Source: a virus. From it: a stretch of 34,384 nucleotides of DNA. The notes under the pieces were generated by a model. It saw nothing but the letters and a program-made list of their open reading frames with translations, searched no databases and was not told the origin of the DNA. Each line of letters starts with the position of its first letter. The first letter of the stretch is position 1. The stretch lies in IMG/VR virus record IMGVR_UViG_3300033148_001237, positions 1 to 34,384 of that record; one strand, written 5' to 3'. This document shows positions 1 through 6,700 of this stretch, in pieces. A program made the translations under genes and the position numbers.

Positions 1-114
1 AAAAAGGGATAAAATGAAAGAATTAAATATAAACTGTAAAGGCATCAAAGATACAATAATTCATCTTGATGGAACAATGGATATAGAATTGGTAGATGTT
101 AATCCATCTTTTAT
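1..114. repeat. 114-bp terminal direct repeat, left copy
   Basis: Bases 1-114 are identical to 34271-34384. Both copies contain the start of the same gene (ATG at 14 and at 34284). The repeat lies in the middle of an operon and inside coding sequence, which fits an assembly overlap of a circular or circularly permuted genome. A true short direct terminal repeat, as in T7-like phages, cannot be excluded. Confidence 0.95.
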
Positions 115-241
115 AGCAAGTATCAAAGCAGAAGATATTATCTTTAATTGTGAAAGTCAAACAGATTTATTAGAGCAAATAGACGATGAAGTGTTGCACG
201 AATATCTAAGAAGCAGCGGATATCTTTTTAATAAGGCATAA
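14..241 (+). CDS. hypothetical protein, 75 aa
   Basis: This is a small acidic protein that I do not recognise. It has a well-placed Shine-Dalgarno (AAAAGGG) before its ATG. It follows the Gp157-like gene directly across the circle junction: the stop of that gene corresponds to bases 10-12, so the two are in one operon. It has no cysteine pairs, membrane segment or signal peptide. Its place between the ERF/Gp157-like genes and the SSB gene suggests an early accessory gene of the recombination block; this is inference from position only. Confidence 0.75.
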   Translation: MKELNINCKGIKDTIIHLDGTMDIELVDVNPSFIASIKAEDIIFNCESQTDLLEQIDDEVLHEYLRSSGYLFNKA

Positions 242-243
242 AA

Positions 244-600
244 TTGTATATTTCGAGTCCTTTTAATCGCTTCTACCATAAATGTATATTGACTGACCTT
301 TTCAACAAGTGCGGTCATATACGATTTAATGAATACCTTGATACTTCAACTAATGAGATACTAACACTCTTTAAAGGCGAAGATTATCAAGATATGAACG
401 AGATGAAGCAGTTATTAAAGCTGATGAATATTGATTATAAAGTAAATGAAAAAGGAGATAATAAAGTATCGACAAGGGATATAGATAATAAAACTTTATG
501 CGACCATATAGAGTTTTGTATGAAACTAGCAGGAGAGAATGGAATTTGCCTTGACATAGTTCAAGATGAATGGAATAGATTAATAGAACAAAATAGATAA
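244..600 (+). CDS. hypothetical protein, 118 aa, TTG start
   Basis: This is a 118-codon open frame beginning at TTG two bases after the previous stop, probably translated by coupling to it. No ATG lies near the N terminus; the first internal Met is around residue 50, so the start is uncertain. The protein is mixed-charge and soluble with several scattered cysteines, and I recognise no domain. It ends seven bases before the SSB reading frame, consistent with one early operon. Confidence 0.6.
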   Translation: MYISSPFNRFYHKCILTDLFNKCGHIRFNEYLDTSTNEILTLFKGEDYQDMNEMKQLLKLMNIDYKVNEKGDNKVSTRDIDNKTLCDHIEFCMKLAGENGICLDIVQDEWNRLIEQNR

Positions 601-607
601 AGGATAA

Positions 608-1054
608 ATCATCAACAACATAAACATTATAGGTACAATAGGAAAAGATATAGAATTAAAATATCTACCATCAGGATCAGCATTAGCAAGTTTTAGTATA
701 GCAGTTAATCAAGACTATAAAAAAGATGGTCAAGTAGTTAAAAAAACATCGTGGTTTGATATAACAGCATTTGGAAAGACAGCAGAGAACTTAAACAGTT
801 TTTTTCATAAGGGAAGCAGAATCGGAGTAAGCGGAGAACTTGAACAGCAAACTTGGACTTCACAAGATGGCTCAAATAGAAGTAAAGTAGTGATTAAATT
901 ACAGAACTTTACATTTATTGACAAGAAATCAGATAATCAAGGTAATTCAAATAATGCACCTGCTCAACAAGCTCCGCAGCAACAATATCAAGCACCGCAA
1001 CAGCAAAGTATCCCACAAATAGATATGGACGCGGATCATATTCCTTTTAATTAA
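608..1054 (+). CDS. ssb: single-stranded DNA-binding protein (SSB)
   Basis: This is an OB-fold SSB of 148 codons. The N-terminal half carries the family pattern: an I-I-G-T-I-G-K-D stretch, then L-P-S-G-S-A-L-A-S-F-S, K-T-S-W-F-D-I-T-A-F-G-K-T-A and K-G-S-R-I-G-V-S-G-E-L. A Gln/Asn/Pro-rich linker (about residues 115-138) leads to an acidic tip ending DADHIPFN, close to the host-type tip that binds partner proteins. It coats single-stranded DNA during replication and ERF-mediated annealing. Oddity: there is no ATG, GTG or TTG at the 5' end. An in-frame TAA sits at 605-607 and the codon aligning with the family's first Met is ATC (608), preceded by AAAGGA. The start is therefore a rare ATC codon, a mutation or a sequencing error. 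Confidence 0.9.
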   Translation: MINNINIIGTIGKDIELKYLPSGSALASFSIAVNQDYKKDGQVVKKTSWFDITAFGKTAENLNSFFHKGSRIGVSGELEQQTWTSQDGSNRSKVVIKLQNFTFIDKKSDNQGNSNNAPAQQAPQQQYQAPQQQSIPQIDMDADHIPFN

Positions 1055-1119
1055 GGTTTAGACTGCACCTATATCCAAGCAGTTAAAAAAGAATTTTGAA
1101 ATTTAACTAATTTCTTGAC

Positions 1120-1148
1120 ATAGGTCAATGATTTAATTATTGGCTTAT
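1120..1148 (+). terminator. 13-bp RNA hairpin after ssb (attenuator or terminator-like)
   Basis: The left arm 1120-1132 pairs with the right arm 1136-1148 around a three-base TTA loop. Ten of 13 pairs are Watson-Crick and the other three are G-U wobbles, so the stem is complete only as RNA. A U-rich but broken tract follows. It lies between ssb and the 1177 gene and could terminate or attenuate ssb transcripts. It could also be an operator for the -10 box just downstream. Confidence 0.45.
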
Positions 1149-1150
1149 GT

Positions 1151-1156
1151 TATAGT
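1151..1156 (+). promoter_or_regulatory. possible -10 box TATAGT upstream of 1177
   Basis: TATAGTTTTAT stands 26 bases upstream of an ATG that has a clear AAGGAG site. The same TATAGTTTTAT string occurs at 28024 before another early gene with AAGGAG. The repeated arrangement suggests an early-promoter type with a weak or absent -35 box. The TTGACA at 1115 is too far upstream to be its -35. Confidence 0.4.
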
Positions 1157-1176
1157 TTTATTATCAAGGAGATTAA

Positions 1177-1293
1177 ATGATAAAGAAGATAATCAATTTG
1201 CTAATGCAACTAAAGAAGAACGAGTTAAAAGAGATATTTAGATATATCGGCAATAGATATTCAGTAGATTTAAGGAGTATTAAATGCAGTTAA
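1177..1293 (+). CDS. small basic peptide, 38 aa
   Basis: This is a 38-residue Lys/Arg/Ile-rich peptide starting at ATG 1177 behind a strong AAGGAG site at good spacing. It is predicted helical and amphipathic, with a basic first half. I recognise no family. Its own promoter-like sequence and ribosome site, and the absence of overlap with neighbours, argue that it is really translated. It is followed at once by the HNH gene. A host-interaction peptide is possible, but nothing in the sequence proves this. Confidence 0.5.
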   Translation: MIKKIINLLMQLKKNELKEIFRYIGNRYSVDLRSIKCS

Positions 1294-1315
1294 AAATGTG
1301 GAAAAAAGGTTTAAT

Positions 1316-1879
1316 ATGAGAAAAAGAAACCCAACTTATATATCTTGGTGTTCAATGAGAAATAGAGTTTTAAGCAACTCAAATCCCAACGATAAGATAT
1401 ATAAAGACAAAAAGATAAAAATATGTAACAGATGGTTAAATAGCTTTAGTTTATTTTTAGAGGATATGGGAGAAAGGTTGCCCGACACAACACTTGACAG
1501 AATAAACAATGACGGAAACTACGAGCCTAATAATTGCCGTTGGGCTACGAAGACTCAGCAAAATAACAATAAATCGAATAATGTTTTTATTAAATATAAA
1601 GATATGAAAAAGACAATTGGCGAATGGTCGCTTTATTTAAAAGTATCTGAAAAAGAAAAAGAAAGAGCATACAGAAGATACAATAAGCAGAAATGCAGAA
1701 CTGTTGAAGAGTTGTTTATTGTTAAAGACTTAACGCAATACTATTTGAGCAAGAGAATTAATAAGTGCGAGAAGTGCAATGCTGACGAATCGTCAACTTG
1801 GTTCAAAAAAGGAAAATTATGCTCTTCGTGCTACCAAAAACAATGGAGGAGAAAGAATAATGAAAAAAGGAATACTTAG
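1316..1879 (+). CDS. HNH-type endonuclease with C-terminal zinc motif
   Basis: This protein of 187 residues belongs to a widespread phage family marked by Y-x-S-W-x-x-M-x-x-R, then I-C-N-R-W, then F-L-E-D-M-G-E-R, then L-D-R-I-N-N-D-G-N-Y-E-P-N-N-C-R-W-A-T (about residues 55-88). That family is usually annotated as HNH/homing-like endonuclease; the D-R-I-x-x-D-G-x-Y-x-x-x-N-C-R-W segment holds the presumed metal/DNA-binding residues. A C-terminal C-x2-C...C-x2-C motif (about residues 148-170) probably binds zinc. I chose the ATG at 1316 because AAAGG precedes it; a GTG at 1298 in frame has no such site. Its 3' end overlaps the next gene by 20 bases. It is probably a selfish free-standing nuclease. 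Confidence 0.75.
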   Translation: MRKRNPTYISWCSMRNRVLSNSNPNDKIYKDKKIKICNRWLNSFSLFLEDMGERLPDTTLDRINNDGNYEPNNCRWATKTQQNNNKSNNVFIKYKDMKKTIGEWSLYLKVSEKEKERAYRRYNKQKCRTVEELFIVKDLTQYYLSKRINKCEKCNADESSTWFKKGKLCSSCYQKQWRRKNNEKRNT

Positions 1880-2093
1880 GAATTTTAAAACAGGGTCACA
1901 GTCTCAAAAGATATTAGATCATCTTAAACAAGGAAAAAGATTAACTGTTATGAGTTGCTTAATAAACGGATTTGGAGCAAACTGTCGTTCTAGGATATCT
2001 AATTTACGAGATGCCGGATATAATATCAAGAGCGAAAAGATAACTCATAGTTGCGGATATTTCGCTGAATATTCTTTAGTAAGGGAGAAGTGA
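1860..2093 (+). CDS. small winged helix-turn-helix protein (HTH_39-like)
   Basis: This 77-residue protein shows S-Q-S-Q-K-I-L-D-H-L-K-Q-G-K-R-L-T, then R-S-R-I-S-N-L-R-D-A-G-Y-N-I, and ends with a Y-F-A-E-Y-S-L strand. That order of helix, recognition helix (R-I-S-x-L-R-x-x-G-Y-x-I) and wing matches the HTH_39 type small phage DNA-binding proteins. The start is ATG 1860, preceded by GGAGAAAG, inside the end of the HNH gene. It is likely a DNA-binding regulator of the early region or an accessory recombination factor; the target is unknown. Confidence 0.65.
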   Translation: MKKGILRNFKTGSQSQKILDHLKQGKRLTVMSCLINGFGANCRSRISNLRDAGYNIKSEKITHSCGYFAEYSLVREK

Positions 2094-2098
2094 TAAAG

Positions 2099-2386
2099 AT
2101 GGGAAATTCACGATTTAAATTTAGAGCATGGGATTTTCAAGGGAGTAAAATGTGGACACACGAAGAAATGTGCGAAGAAGATTCGTTATCGTATAAACAA
2201 GTAGTTGGAGATAATGGAACTTTAGATAATCCCGCACTTACGCAATACACAGGCATAAAAGACAAAAATGGTATCGAGATTTACGAGGGAGATATAATAA
2301 ATTTCAATAATACAATAGTGGGCGATGTCTTTATGGAACGAGATAATATGAATTTATTTCTAGGAAGATATAAAAAGGATAAATGA
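2099..2386 (+). CDS. YopX family protein
   Basis: The 95-residue product starts F-K-F-R-A-W-D and contains Q-Y-T-G-I-K-D-K-N-G-I-E-I-Y-E-G-D-I (about residues 55-72), the signature of YopX-family proteins found in many phages and prophages. The family has a small beta-rich fold and no established function. The start at ATG 2099 places FRAWD near the N terminus, as in relatives; an in-frame GTG at 2090 sits too close to the AGGGAGAAG site. The C terminus appears shorter than in typical members, which usually carry another strand region after the IYEGDI motif. Confidence 0.8.
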   Translation: MGNSRFKFRAWDFQGSKMWTHEEMCEEDSLSYKQVVGDNGTLDNPALTQYTGIKDKNGIEIYEGDIINFNNTIVGDVFMERDNMNLFLGRYKKDK

Positions 2387-2502
2387 TGGATTATAATTTT
2401 AAAGAAGCAAATACTTTCTTCAAGTATTTTATAACAACAATAGTTGTAGTGATATTAGGTGTAAGTATTTATATTTACAATGATGTTGGAATGGTGTTTT
2501 AG
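2383..2502 (+). CDS. single-span membrane peptide, 39 aa
   Basis: The peptide starts at ATG 2383 (alternative ATG 2386) and overlaps the YopX stop, with AAAAGGAT upstream. Residues about 13-32 form a continuous hydrophobic stretch (F-I-T-T-I-V-V-V-I-L-G-V) that should span the inner membrane once. Short acidic/aromatic ends flank it. There is no recognisable family. The tight coupling to its neighbours supports it as a real gene. Confidence 0.5.
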   Translation: MMDYNFKEANTFFKYFITTIVVVILGVSIYIYNDVGMVF

Positions 2503-2504
2503 TT

Positions 2505-2774
2505 ATGACAATAAAAGAAATTAGAAGCTACCAATATGAACCAAAAGAATGTGGATGTGTCGTAAAATATACTAGCACAAATACTTATAGAAATATTACT
2601 TGTTGTGAAAAGCACTATTTTGAACTTAGTTTGGAAAATAGATTTAAGATTACAGTAACCGATAATGAAACACTTGGCAATATAAAAGATTATTTTAAAG
2701 AAGATGAATATTTAGAGGAAGATTATGAGCATTGTGGTGCTTGTGGTGAACCTCACTTGATGTTACCAGAATAA
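2505..2774 (+). CDS. hypothetical Cys-rich protein, 89 aa
   Basis: I do not recognise this protein. It contains C-G-C near residue 17, a C-C pair near residue 34 and a C-terminal H-C-G-A-C-G-E-P-H cluster. These could form one or two metal sites. It is acidic overall. It starts two bases after the membrane peptide stop without a strong ribosome site of its own, suggesting translational coupling. It sits in the run of small early genes between the YopX-like protein and the NinG-like nuclease. Confidence 0.65.
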   Translation: MTIKEIRSYQYEPKECGCVVKYTSTNTYRNITCCEKHYFELSLENRFKITVTDNETLGNIKDYFKEDEYLEEDYEHCGACGEPHLMLPE

Positions 2775-2790
2775 TCCAAGAGATAACTAA

Positions 2791-2835
2791 ATGAGAACAT
2801 ATACACCACAAGAGCTAGAAGAGATAAAGGGATAA
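2791..2835 (+). CDS. possible 14-aa micro-ORF
   Basis: ATG 2791 to TAA 2835 encodes MRTYTPQELEEIKG. It fills the gap between two genes and ends three bases before the next ATG, so its translation could deliver ribosomes to gene 2839. Its ribosome site is weak. It is either a tiny coupling leader or chance. Confidence 0.2.
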   Translation: MRTYTPQELEEIKG

Positions 2836-2838
2836 CTA

Positions 2839-3360
2839 ATGGACTTTAATAACTTAGAGCATACAAAGAGATTAACAGTAGCAAAACAACTTAGAACAAT
2901 AGGAGTAGAATATGGATACAAAGTTATCATTAAGAAAGGTCAGTACGGATTCAAAAGAAAATATACAGTCTTAGATATTACAGAATCGCACATAAGAGAA
3001 GCTATACTAAAAGTAAAAGCCTTGCCTAAGTACAGAGCAGACAAGAATGGAAGAGTGACTTATAGAGGTAGTTCAGACCAATACACTCTAAACACTCTAA
3101 AGAGTTTACTGTATGGAATGTCAGACAGAAAAGTTAAAGCTGATATGTATGGGAATAAAACTTTGCAATGTTCTCATAAGTCTTGTATGAGGTGGAGAAG
3201 TTTAAACTGTTTTGATAAGAAAGAGGGTTCTAAGACAGGTTATGACTATTATTGTAATGATTGTAGAAAAGAAGATATAAGGCAAGAGGAGTTATTTACT
3301 CATAATAGTAAAATAAGAACTTTGGGAGCTAAATTAAACAAGGAGTTAAATTATGAATAG
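2839..3360 (+). CDS. hypothetical protein with C4 zinc-finger-like motif, 173 aa
   Basis: The N-terminal half (residues 1-85) is basic and mixed in structure. The C-terminal part has C-S-H-K-S-C (about residue 111) followed by F-D-K-K-E-G-S-K-T-G-Y-D-Y-Y-C-N-D-C-R-K. This C-x4-C...F-x3-(K/G)-x-G-x3-C-x2-C arrangement resembles the zinc-binding N-terminal module of endonuclease VII-like and other phage His-Me finger proteins, but no catalytic half follows. Start ATG 2839 has AAAGGG at good spacing. It overlaps the next small gene by eight bases. DNA binding is plausible. Confidence 0.7.
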   Translation: MDFNNLEHTKRLTVAKQLRTIGVEYGYKVIIKKGQYGFKRKYTVLDITESHIREAILKVKALPKYRADKNGRVTYRGSSDQYTLNTLKSLLYGMSDRKVKADMYGNKTLQCSHKSCMRWRSLNCFDKKEGSKTGYDYYCNDCRKEDIRQEELFTHNSKIRTLGAKLNKELNYE

Positions 3361-3505
3361 AAAAGATTTTGAAAAAGAAGTTGGTAAAGCTTTGAAAAAA
3401 AGACTAGAAGAAGAATTGGATAGAAAGCCAAGTGATGATGAATACAAGTATTATATTGACAAGAATTATGAGAAATACAAATGTTCAGTAAACAAGAACA
3501 ATTAA
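3353..3505 (+). CDS. small charged protein, 50 aa
   Basis: The ORF starts at ATG 3353 inside the end of the previous gene, behind AAGGAG, and its tail overlaps the NinG-like gene start by 25 bases. The product is rich in Lys and Glu and is predicted helical (R-K-D-F-E-K-E-V-G-K-A-L-K-K-R-L-E-E-E-L). There is no known family. The strong ribosome site and interlocked overlaps favour a real gene. Confidence 0.5.
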   Translation: MNRKDFEKEVGKALKKRLEEELDRKPSDDEYKYYIDKNYEKYKCSVNKNN

Positions 3506-4065
3506 GCAAGGTCAGAGAGCCTAAGCCAAAGTATCGGAGAAAGTGTAAGACTTGCCGTATTTGGTTTAGAACAGATAGCGAAACACAAAAAGTATGCGGC
3601 AGTATAGAATGTGCTTTGTCTTATGTGAAGAAAGAGAACGAAAAGAAGCATCGACAAGAGAAAAGAGCCTTTAAAGGAAGTGATAAATCCCATCAAAGGA
3701 AAATTGCACAACAGATATTCAATAAGTTCATAAGAATAAGAGATGAAAAGCTTCCCTGCATATCGTGCAATACTCCTAAAGCCAAATGGGACGCAGGACA
3801 CTACTTTGCAGTAGGAAGCGGAAACAGTTGCCTAAGGTTTAATGTCTGGAATGTTCATAAACAATGTTATAGGTGTAACCAAGAGTTATCAGCAAACAAG
3901 GACGGATATACTCCTAATTTAAAAAAGAAAATAGGATTAGAAAGATTTGAGAGGTTAGAAGAAAATAGACATGGATCATCAAAGCATCATACACTAGAAT
4001 ATTATAAAAGAATAACTGTAATATTTAGAAAAAAGATAAAAAGGATTGAAAATAAAAGCCTTTAA
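3481..4065 (+). CDS. ninG: NinG/Rap-like recombination nuclease
   Basis: At 194 residues this is close to lambda NinG (about 204). It has an N-terminal C-x2-C...C...C zinc motif (C-K-T-C-R-I-W-F ... V-C-G-S-I-E-C) and a central block C-I-S-C-N-T, W-D-A-G-H-Y, L-R-F-N-V-W-N-V-H-K-Q-C-Y-R-C-N, then a helical C terminus. This matches the NinG (Rap) family, an HNH-like nuclease that assists phage recombination by acting on branched DNA. The presumed catalytic His lies in D-A-G-H-Y. It ends the recombination block, just before the terminase promoter. ATG 3481 lies inside the preceding small gene. Confidence 0.85.
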   Translation: MFSKQEQLSKVREPKPKYRRKCKTCRIWFRTDSETQKVCGSIECALSYVKKENEKKHRQEKRAFKGSDKSHQRKIAQQIFNKFIRIRDEKLPCISCNTPKAKWDAGHYFAVGSGNSCLRFNVWNVHKQCYRCNQELSANKDGYTPNLKKKIGLERFERLEENRHGSSKHHTLEYYKRITVIFRKKIKRIENKSL

Positions 4066-4110
4066 ATAAAGGGATTGGTTAGCTTTGTTAGCGTATGGGG
4101 ATACAATAAT

Positions 4111-4139
4111 TTGACATTACTAAAATATCCTTGTATAAT
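4111..4139 (+). promoter_or_regulatory. consensus sigma70 promoter for terminase operon
   Basis: TTGACA (4111-4116), a 17-base spacer and TATAAT (4134-4139) form a perfect sigma70 promoter. The expected transcription start, about seven bases after the -10, falls on or next to the A of the small terminase ATG at 4146. No Shine-Dalgarno exists between promoter and gene, so the transcript appears leaderless. This would be the first promoter of the packaging/structural operon, read by host RNA polymerase. Confidence 0.85.
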
Positions 4140-4145
4140 GCAAGT

Positions 4146-4676
4146 ATGAAAAAGAAAACTATACAAAGACTTACAGATAAACAAAAGCGGTTTTGTGAAG
4201 AATACTTAATAGACTTAAACGCAACACAAGCCGCAATTAGAGCAGGATATAGTGAAAAAACTGCAAATAGAATAGCATCTGAAAACTTGACTAAACTTGA
4301 TATCCAAGCCTACATACAAGAACTTAACCAAGCAAGACAAGAACGAACACAAATTACAGCGGATATGGTAATTCAAGAATTAGGCAAAGTAGCCTTGATT
4401 AATTTAGATGATTTTTATTACAGTAATGGAACACTAAAAGAGCCAAGCCAATTAAGCGAAAGAGCAAAATGTGCTTTAGCTTCATATAGTATTAAAAGAA
4501 TAAATTTAGGAGATGGCGAATTTGAAGATGTGCCTATTCATAAGACACACGACAAAATGAAAGCTTTAGAAATGTTAGGGCGACATTATGGAATATTTGA
4601 AAAAGACAACAAGCAAAAGCCCCAAGACACAGAACCAAAAACTATACAGATAACATACGAAGAAATCAAAAATTGA
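4146..4676 (+). CDS. terS: terminase small subunit
   Basis: The 176-residue product has the Terminase_2 pattern: L-T-D-K-Q-K-R-F-C-E-E-Y-L-I-D-L-N-A-T-Q-A-A-I-R-A-G-Y-S (about residues 9-36), the N-terminal DNA-binding helix-turn-helix, then a helical oligomerisation region and a flexible acidic tail. It recognises phage DNA and regulates the large subunit. I start it at ATG 4146, because a TTG at 4131 in the same frame overlaps the promoter -10 box and family members begin near the L-T-x-K-Q motif. Its stop overlaps the large terminase start (ATTGA). Confidence 0.9.
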   Translation: MKKKTIQRLTDKQKRFCEEYLIDLNATQAAIRAGYSEKTANRIASENLTKLDIQAYIQELNQARQERTQITADMVIQELGKVALINLDDFYYSNGTLKEPSQLSERAKCALASYSIKRINLGDGEFEDVPIHKTHDKMKALEMLGRHYGIFEKDNKQKPQDTEPKTIQITYEEIKN

Positions 4677-5950
4677 ACTACCAATTAACATCTAGCCAGA
4701 TACAATTCATACAATCAAAGAAAATAAACAATGGTTTTGTTGCAGGACTAGGAGCAGGGAAGAGTTTTATAGCAACCTTTAAAACTATCAAGATGAAACT
4801 AGAATATCCTCATCTAACAGTAGCATATTATCTACCTAACTATGGACTTATAAGGGATATTGCTTTTGATAAGTTTCCTGTAATGTTGGCAGAAATGGGA
4901 ATAGAATATGAATTAAATAAATCCAACAAAGAAATACACATCAAAGATGCAGGTAAGATAATATTCAGATCAATGGATAATCCTGAAACTATTGTAGGGT
5001 ATGAAGTATTCTATACAGTCATTGATGAGTGTGATATTCTTAACATGGATAAAATGACTATCGCATATAATAAGATAAAAGCTAGAAATAGACAAAAAGC
5101 AGATATTCCTAATATGATAGATGTGGTAGGAACACCAGAAGGTCATCGATGGTTTTATGATAGATATGTAGAGAAGTTTGACCCTGAGCATGATTTGTTA
5201 ATAAGAGCAAAGACTATCGATAATCCTTTTTTACCAGAAGGATATATTGAGGAACTAAGAAGAGAATATCCAGAACAACTTATAGAAGCATACTTAGAGG
5301 GTAGATTTGTAAACTTAACTTCTGGTACTGTCTATAACGCTTTTGATAGAACCTTTAATGATACAACTATGAAAGATGATTTAGTAAGTGACTTACATAT
5401 AGGACTAGATTTTAATGTTAATCACATGGCTGCTGCAATATGTTTAGTTAAAGATTCAAAGGTTTATGTTATTAATGAACTAACTGATTTATTCGATACT
5501 CCTGCGATGATAGAAGCAATAGAAGCTAAGTATCCAGGAAGAAAGATATTTGTATATCCTGATGCAGCAGGGAATCAAAGAAAGAGTGTTAATGCTGATG
5601 AGACTGATATTAAGTTATTAAGACAAGCAAACATGACAGTTAGAGCAAATTCGAGCAATCCTGCAATTATGACTAGAGTTAACACAGTAAGTAGTTTGCT
5701 ATGTAATTCTAAAGGAGAGAGAAAACTATTTGTAAATGTAAGTAATTGTAGAATCATGACTAAAACATTTGAACAGTTAACTTATGATGAGAAAACAAAC
5801 TTGCCGGATAAAGTAAGTGGATTAGATCATTTGGCAGATGCAATAGGTTATTTAATTAACTATCTGTTTCCTATGAGATACACAAGAAGAGAGCCAATAA
5901 GAAGAAATCCAACAGCACAAAATAACAGGATAACACAATATGAGCGATAA
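4673..5950 (+). CDS. terL: terminase large subunit
   Basis: This is the ATPase/nuclease that pumps DNA into the procapsid, 425 residues long. Walker A G-L-G-A-G-K-S is at residues 25-31 and Walker B V-I-D-E at 116-119. The RNase H-like nuclease has D246 (L-D-F-N-V), D297 (Y-P-D-A-A-G) and D385/D389 (L-D-H-L-A-D-A). All key residues are present. The start codon is TTG at 4673, overlapping the small-subunit stop, so translation is probably coupled. A basic tail (R-R-E-P-I-R-R-N) ends the protein and the next ORF overlaps by 11 bases. Confidence 0.95.
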   Translation: MNYQLTSSQIQFIQSKKINNGFVAGLGAGKSFIATFKTIKMKLEYPHLTVAYYLPNYGLIRDIAFDKFPVMLAEMGIEYELNKSNKEIHIKDAGKIIFRSMDNPETIVGYEVFYTVIDECDILNMDKMTIAYNKIKARNRQKADIPNMIDVVGTPEGHRWFYDRYVEKFDPEHDLLIRAKTIDNPFLPEGYIEELRREYPEQLIEAYLEGRFVNLTSGTVYNAFDRTFNDTTMKDDLVSDLHIGLDFNVNHMAAAICLVKDSKVYVINELTDLFDTPAMIEAIEAKYPGRKIFVYPDAAGNQRKSVNADETDIKLLRQANMTVRANSSNPAIMTRVNTVSSLLCNSKGERKLFVNVSNCRIMTKTFEQLTYDEKTNLPDKVSGLDHLADAIGYLINYLFPMRYTRREPIRRNPTAQNNRITQYER

Positions 5951-6122
5951 CTATATAGACACACTCACGGATGAAGAGAAGTCATTATACAATTCATGGT
6001 CTAAAGAGTCAGTTTACAAAGCTTATATATCTGAGTACAGAACAAGAGTAAGACTTAATGGAGAACTTAATAAGACAAGACAGAGAATCAAGGAAATAGA
6101 GTACAAACTAAAATGTATATAA
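5940..6122 (+). CDS. small coiled-coil protein, 60 aa
   Basis: The ORF begins at ATG 5940 within the end of terL and overlaps the next gene by ten bases. The product is charged with a predicted C-terminal helix (R-L-N-G-E-L-N-K-T-R-Q-R-I-K-E-I-E-Y-K-L). I recognise no family. Interlocking overlaps on both sides support translation. Its place between terminase and portal suggests a packaging or head-assembly accessory role, by position only. Confidence 0.65.
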   Translation: MSDNYIDTLTDEEKSLYNSWSKESVYKAYISEYRTRVRLNGELNKTRQRIKEIEYKLKCI

Positions 6123-6385
6123 AAGATTTTGTGCTATCAGAGTTTGATACAACAGAAGATGAGTTCTTTGAAGCCTTAGTTTCTTCTAATACAATCGTTT
6201 ATGAAGACAATATGATACTAATGATGTCAGATACTTTCGTATATTTCTTCGGAACTATCAAAAAACAACAGAAAACTAAGAAATTCTACCACTTTTACAA
6301 GAGATTTGACCTAAAAGGGCGAAGATTTGTAACAAAAGACTCAAGAATGTACTATAAACGAGTAGATAATGATATAATTAGGTAA
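6113..6385 (+). CDS. hypothetical protein, 90 aa
   Basis: I do not recognise this protein. The N-terminal half is acidic (D-T-T-E-D-E-F-F-E-A-L) and the C-terminal half strongly basic (K-K-Q-Q-K-T-K-K-F-Y-H-F-Y-K-R-F-D-L-K-G-R-R-F), with many aromatics. This charge split suggests nucleic acid or partner binding. It starts inside the end of the preceding gene and ends 23 bases before the next. Confidence 0.65.
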   Translation: MYIKDFVLSEFDTTEDEFFEALVSSNTIVYEDNMILMMSDTFVYFFGTIKKQQKTKKFYHFYKRFDLKGRRFVTKDSRMYYKRVDNDIIR

Positions 6386-6408
6386 ATTTAATATAAAGGA
6401 TTAGTATT

Positions 6409-6699
6409 ATGGGCGGAGGATTAACAACAAAACCAAAGAGGTTAACAGATTGGTTAGATCCAATGGATTTTTCAGGAACAAGAAAGATGCATGAGGCAAA
6501 AGATGCAGCAGCGGCACAACAAGCTGAGTTGCAGAAGCAAACAGCTTTACTATCTAAACAAGATGCTTTAGTTGCAGAAGAACAAGCTAAAGCAGATGCT
6601 GAAGCTACAGAGAGAGCAGCAAGAATGGCTAAAGGTCGAACAGGATTACTTTATGGAGCAGAAACCGGAGTAACATCACCAGAAGTATTAGGCGGTTAA
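6409..6699 (+). CDS. Ala/Gln-rich virion-associated protein, 96 aa
   Basis: The short protein starts M-G-G-G-L and has an Ala/Gln/Glu-rich helix (about residues 30-75), then a Gly-rich end with G-R-T-G-L-L-Y-G-A-E-T-G. Small proteins of this build are common just before the portal gene in podoviruses and are usually called virion or head-tail proteins. The start ATG has AAAGGA upstream. The long helix may form a coiled coil. The function is not established. Confidence 0.65.
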   Translation: MGGGLTTKPKRLTDWLDPMDFSGTRKMHEAKDAAAAQQAELQKQTALLSKQDALVAEEQAKADAEATERAARMAKGRTGLLYGAETGVTSPEVLGG

Positions 6700-6700
6700 T

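Noticed and set aside
1115-1120. TTGACA as a -35 box
   Set aside because: No -10-like sequence stands 16-18 bases downstream; it overlaps the hairpin at 1120 and a short TTGAC/GTCAA palindrome.
3502-3801. 99-residue open frame on the minus strand
   Set aside because: It is antisense to the NinG-like gene, whose conserved zinc and D-A-G-H-Y motifs establish the plus strand as coding.
6373-6378. TATAAT as a promoter before 6409
   Set aside because: It lies in the end of a coding gene and has no -35 or extended element; the downstream gene is in a continuous operon from the terminase promoter.
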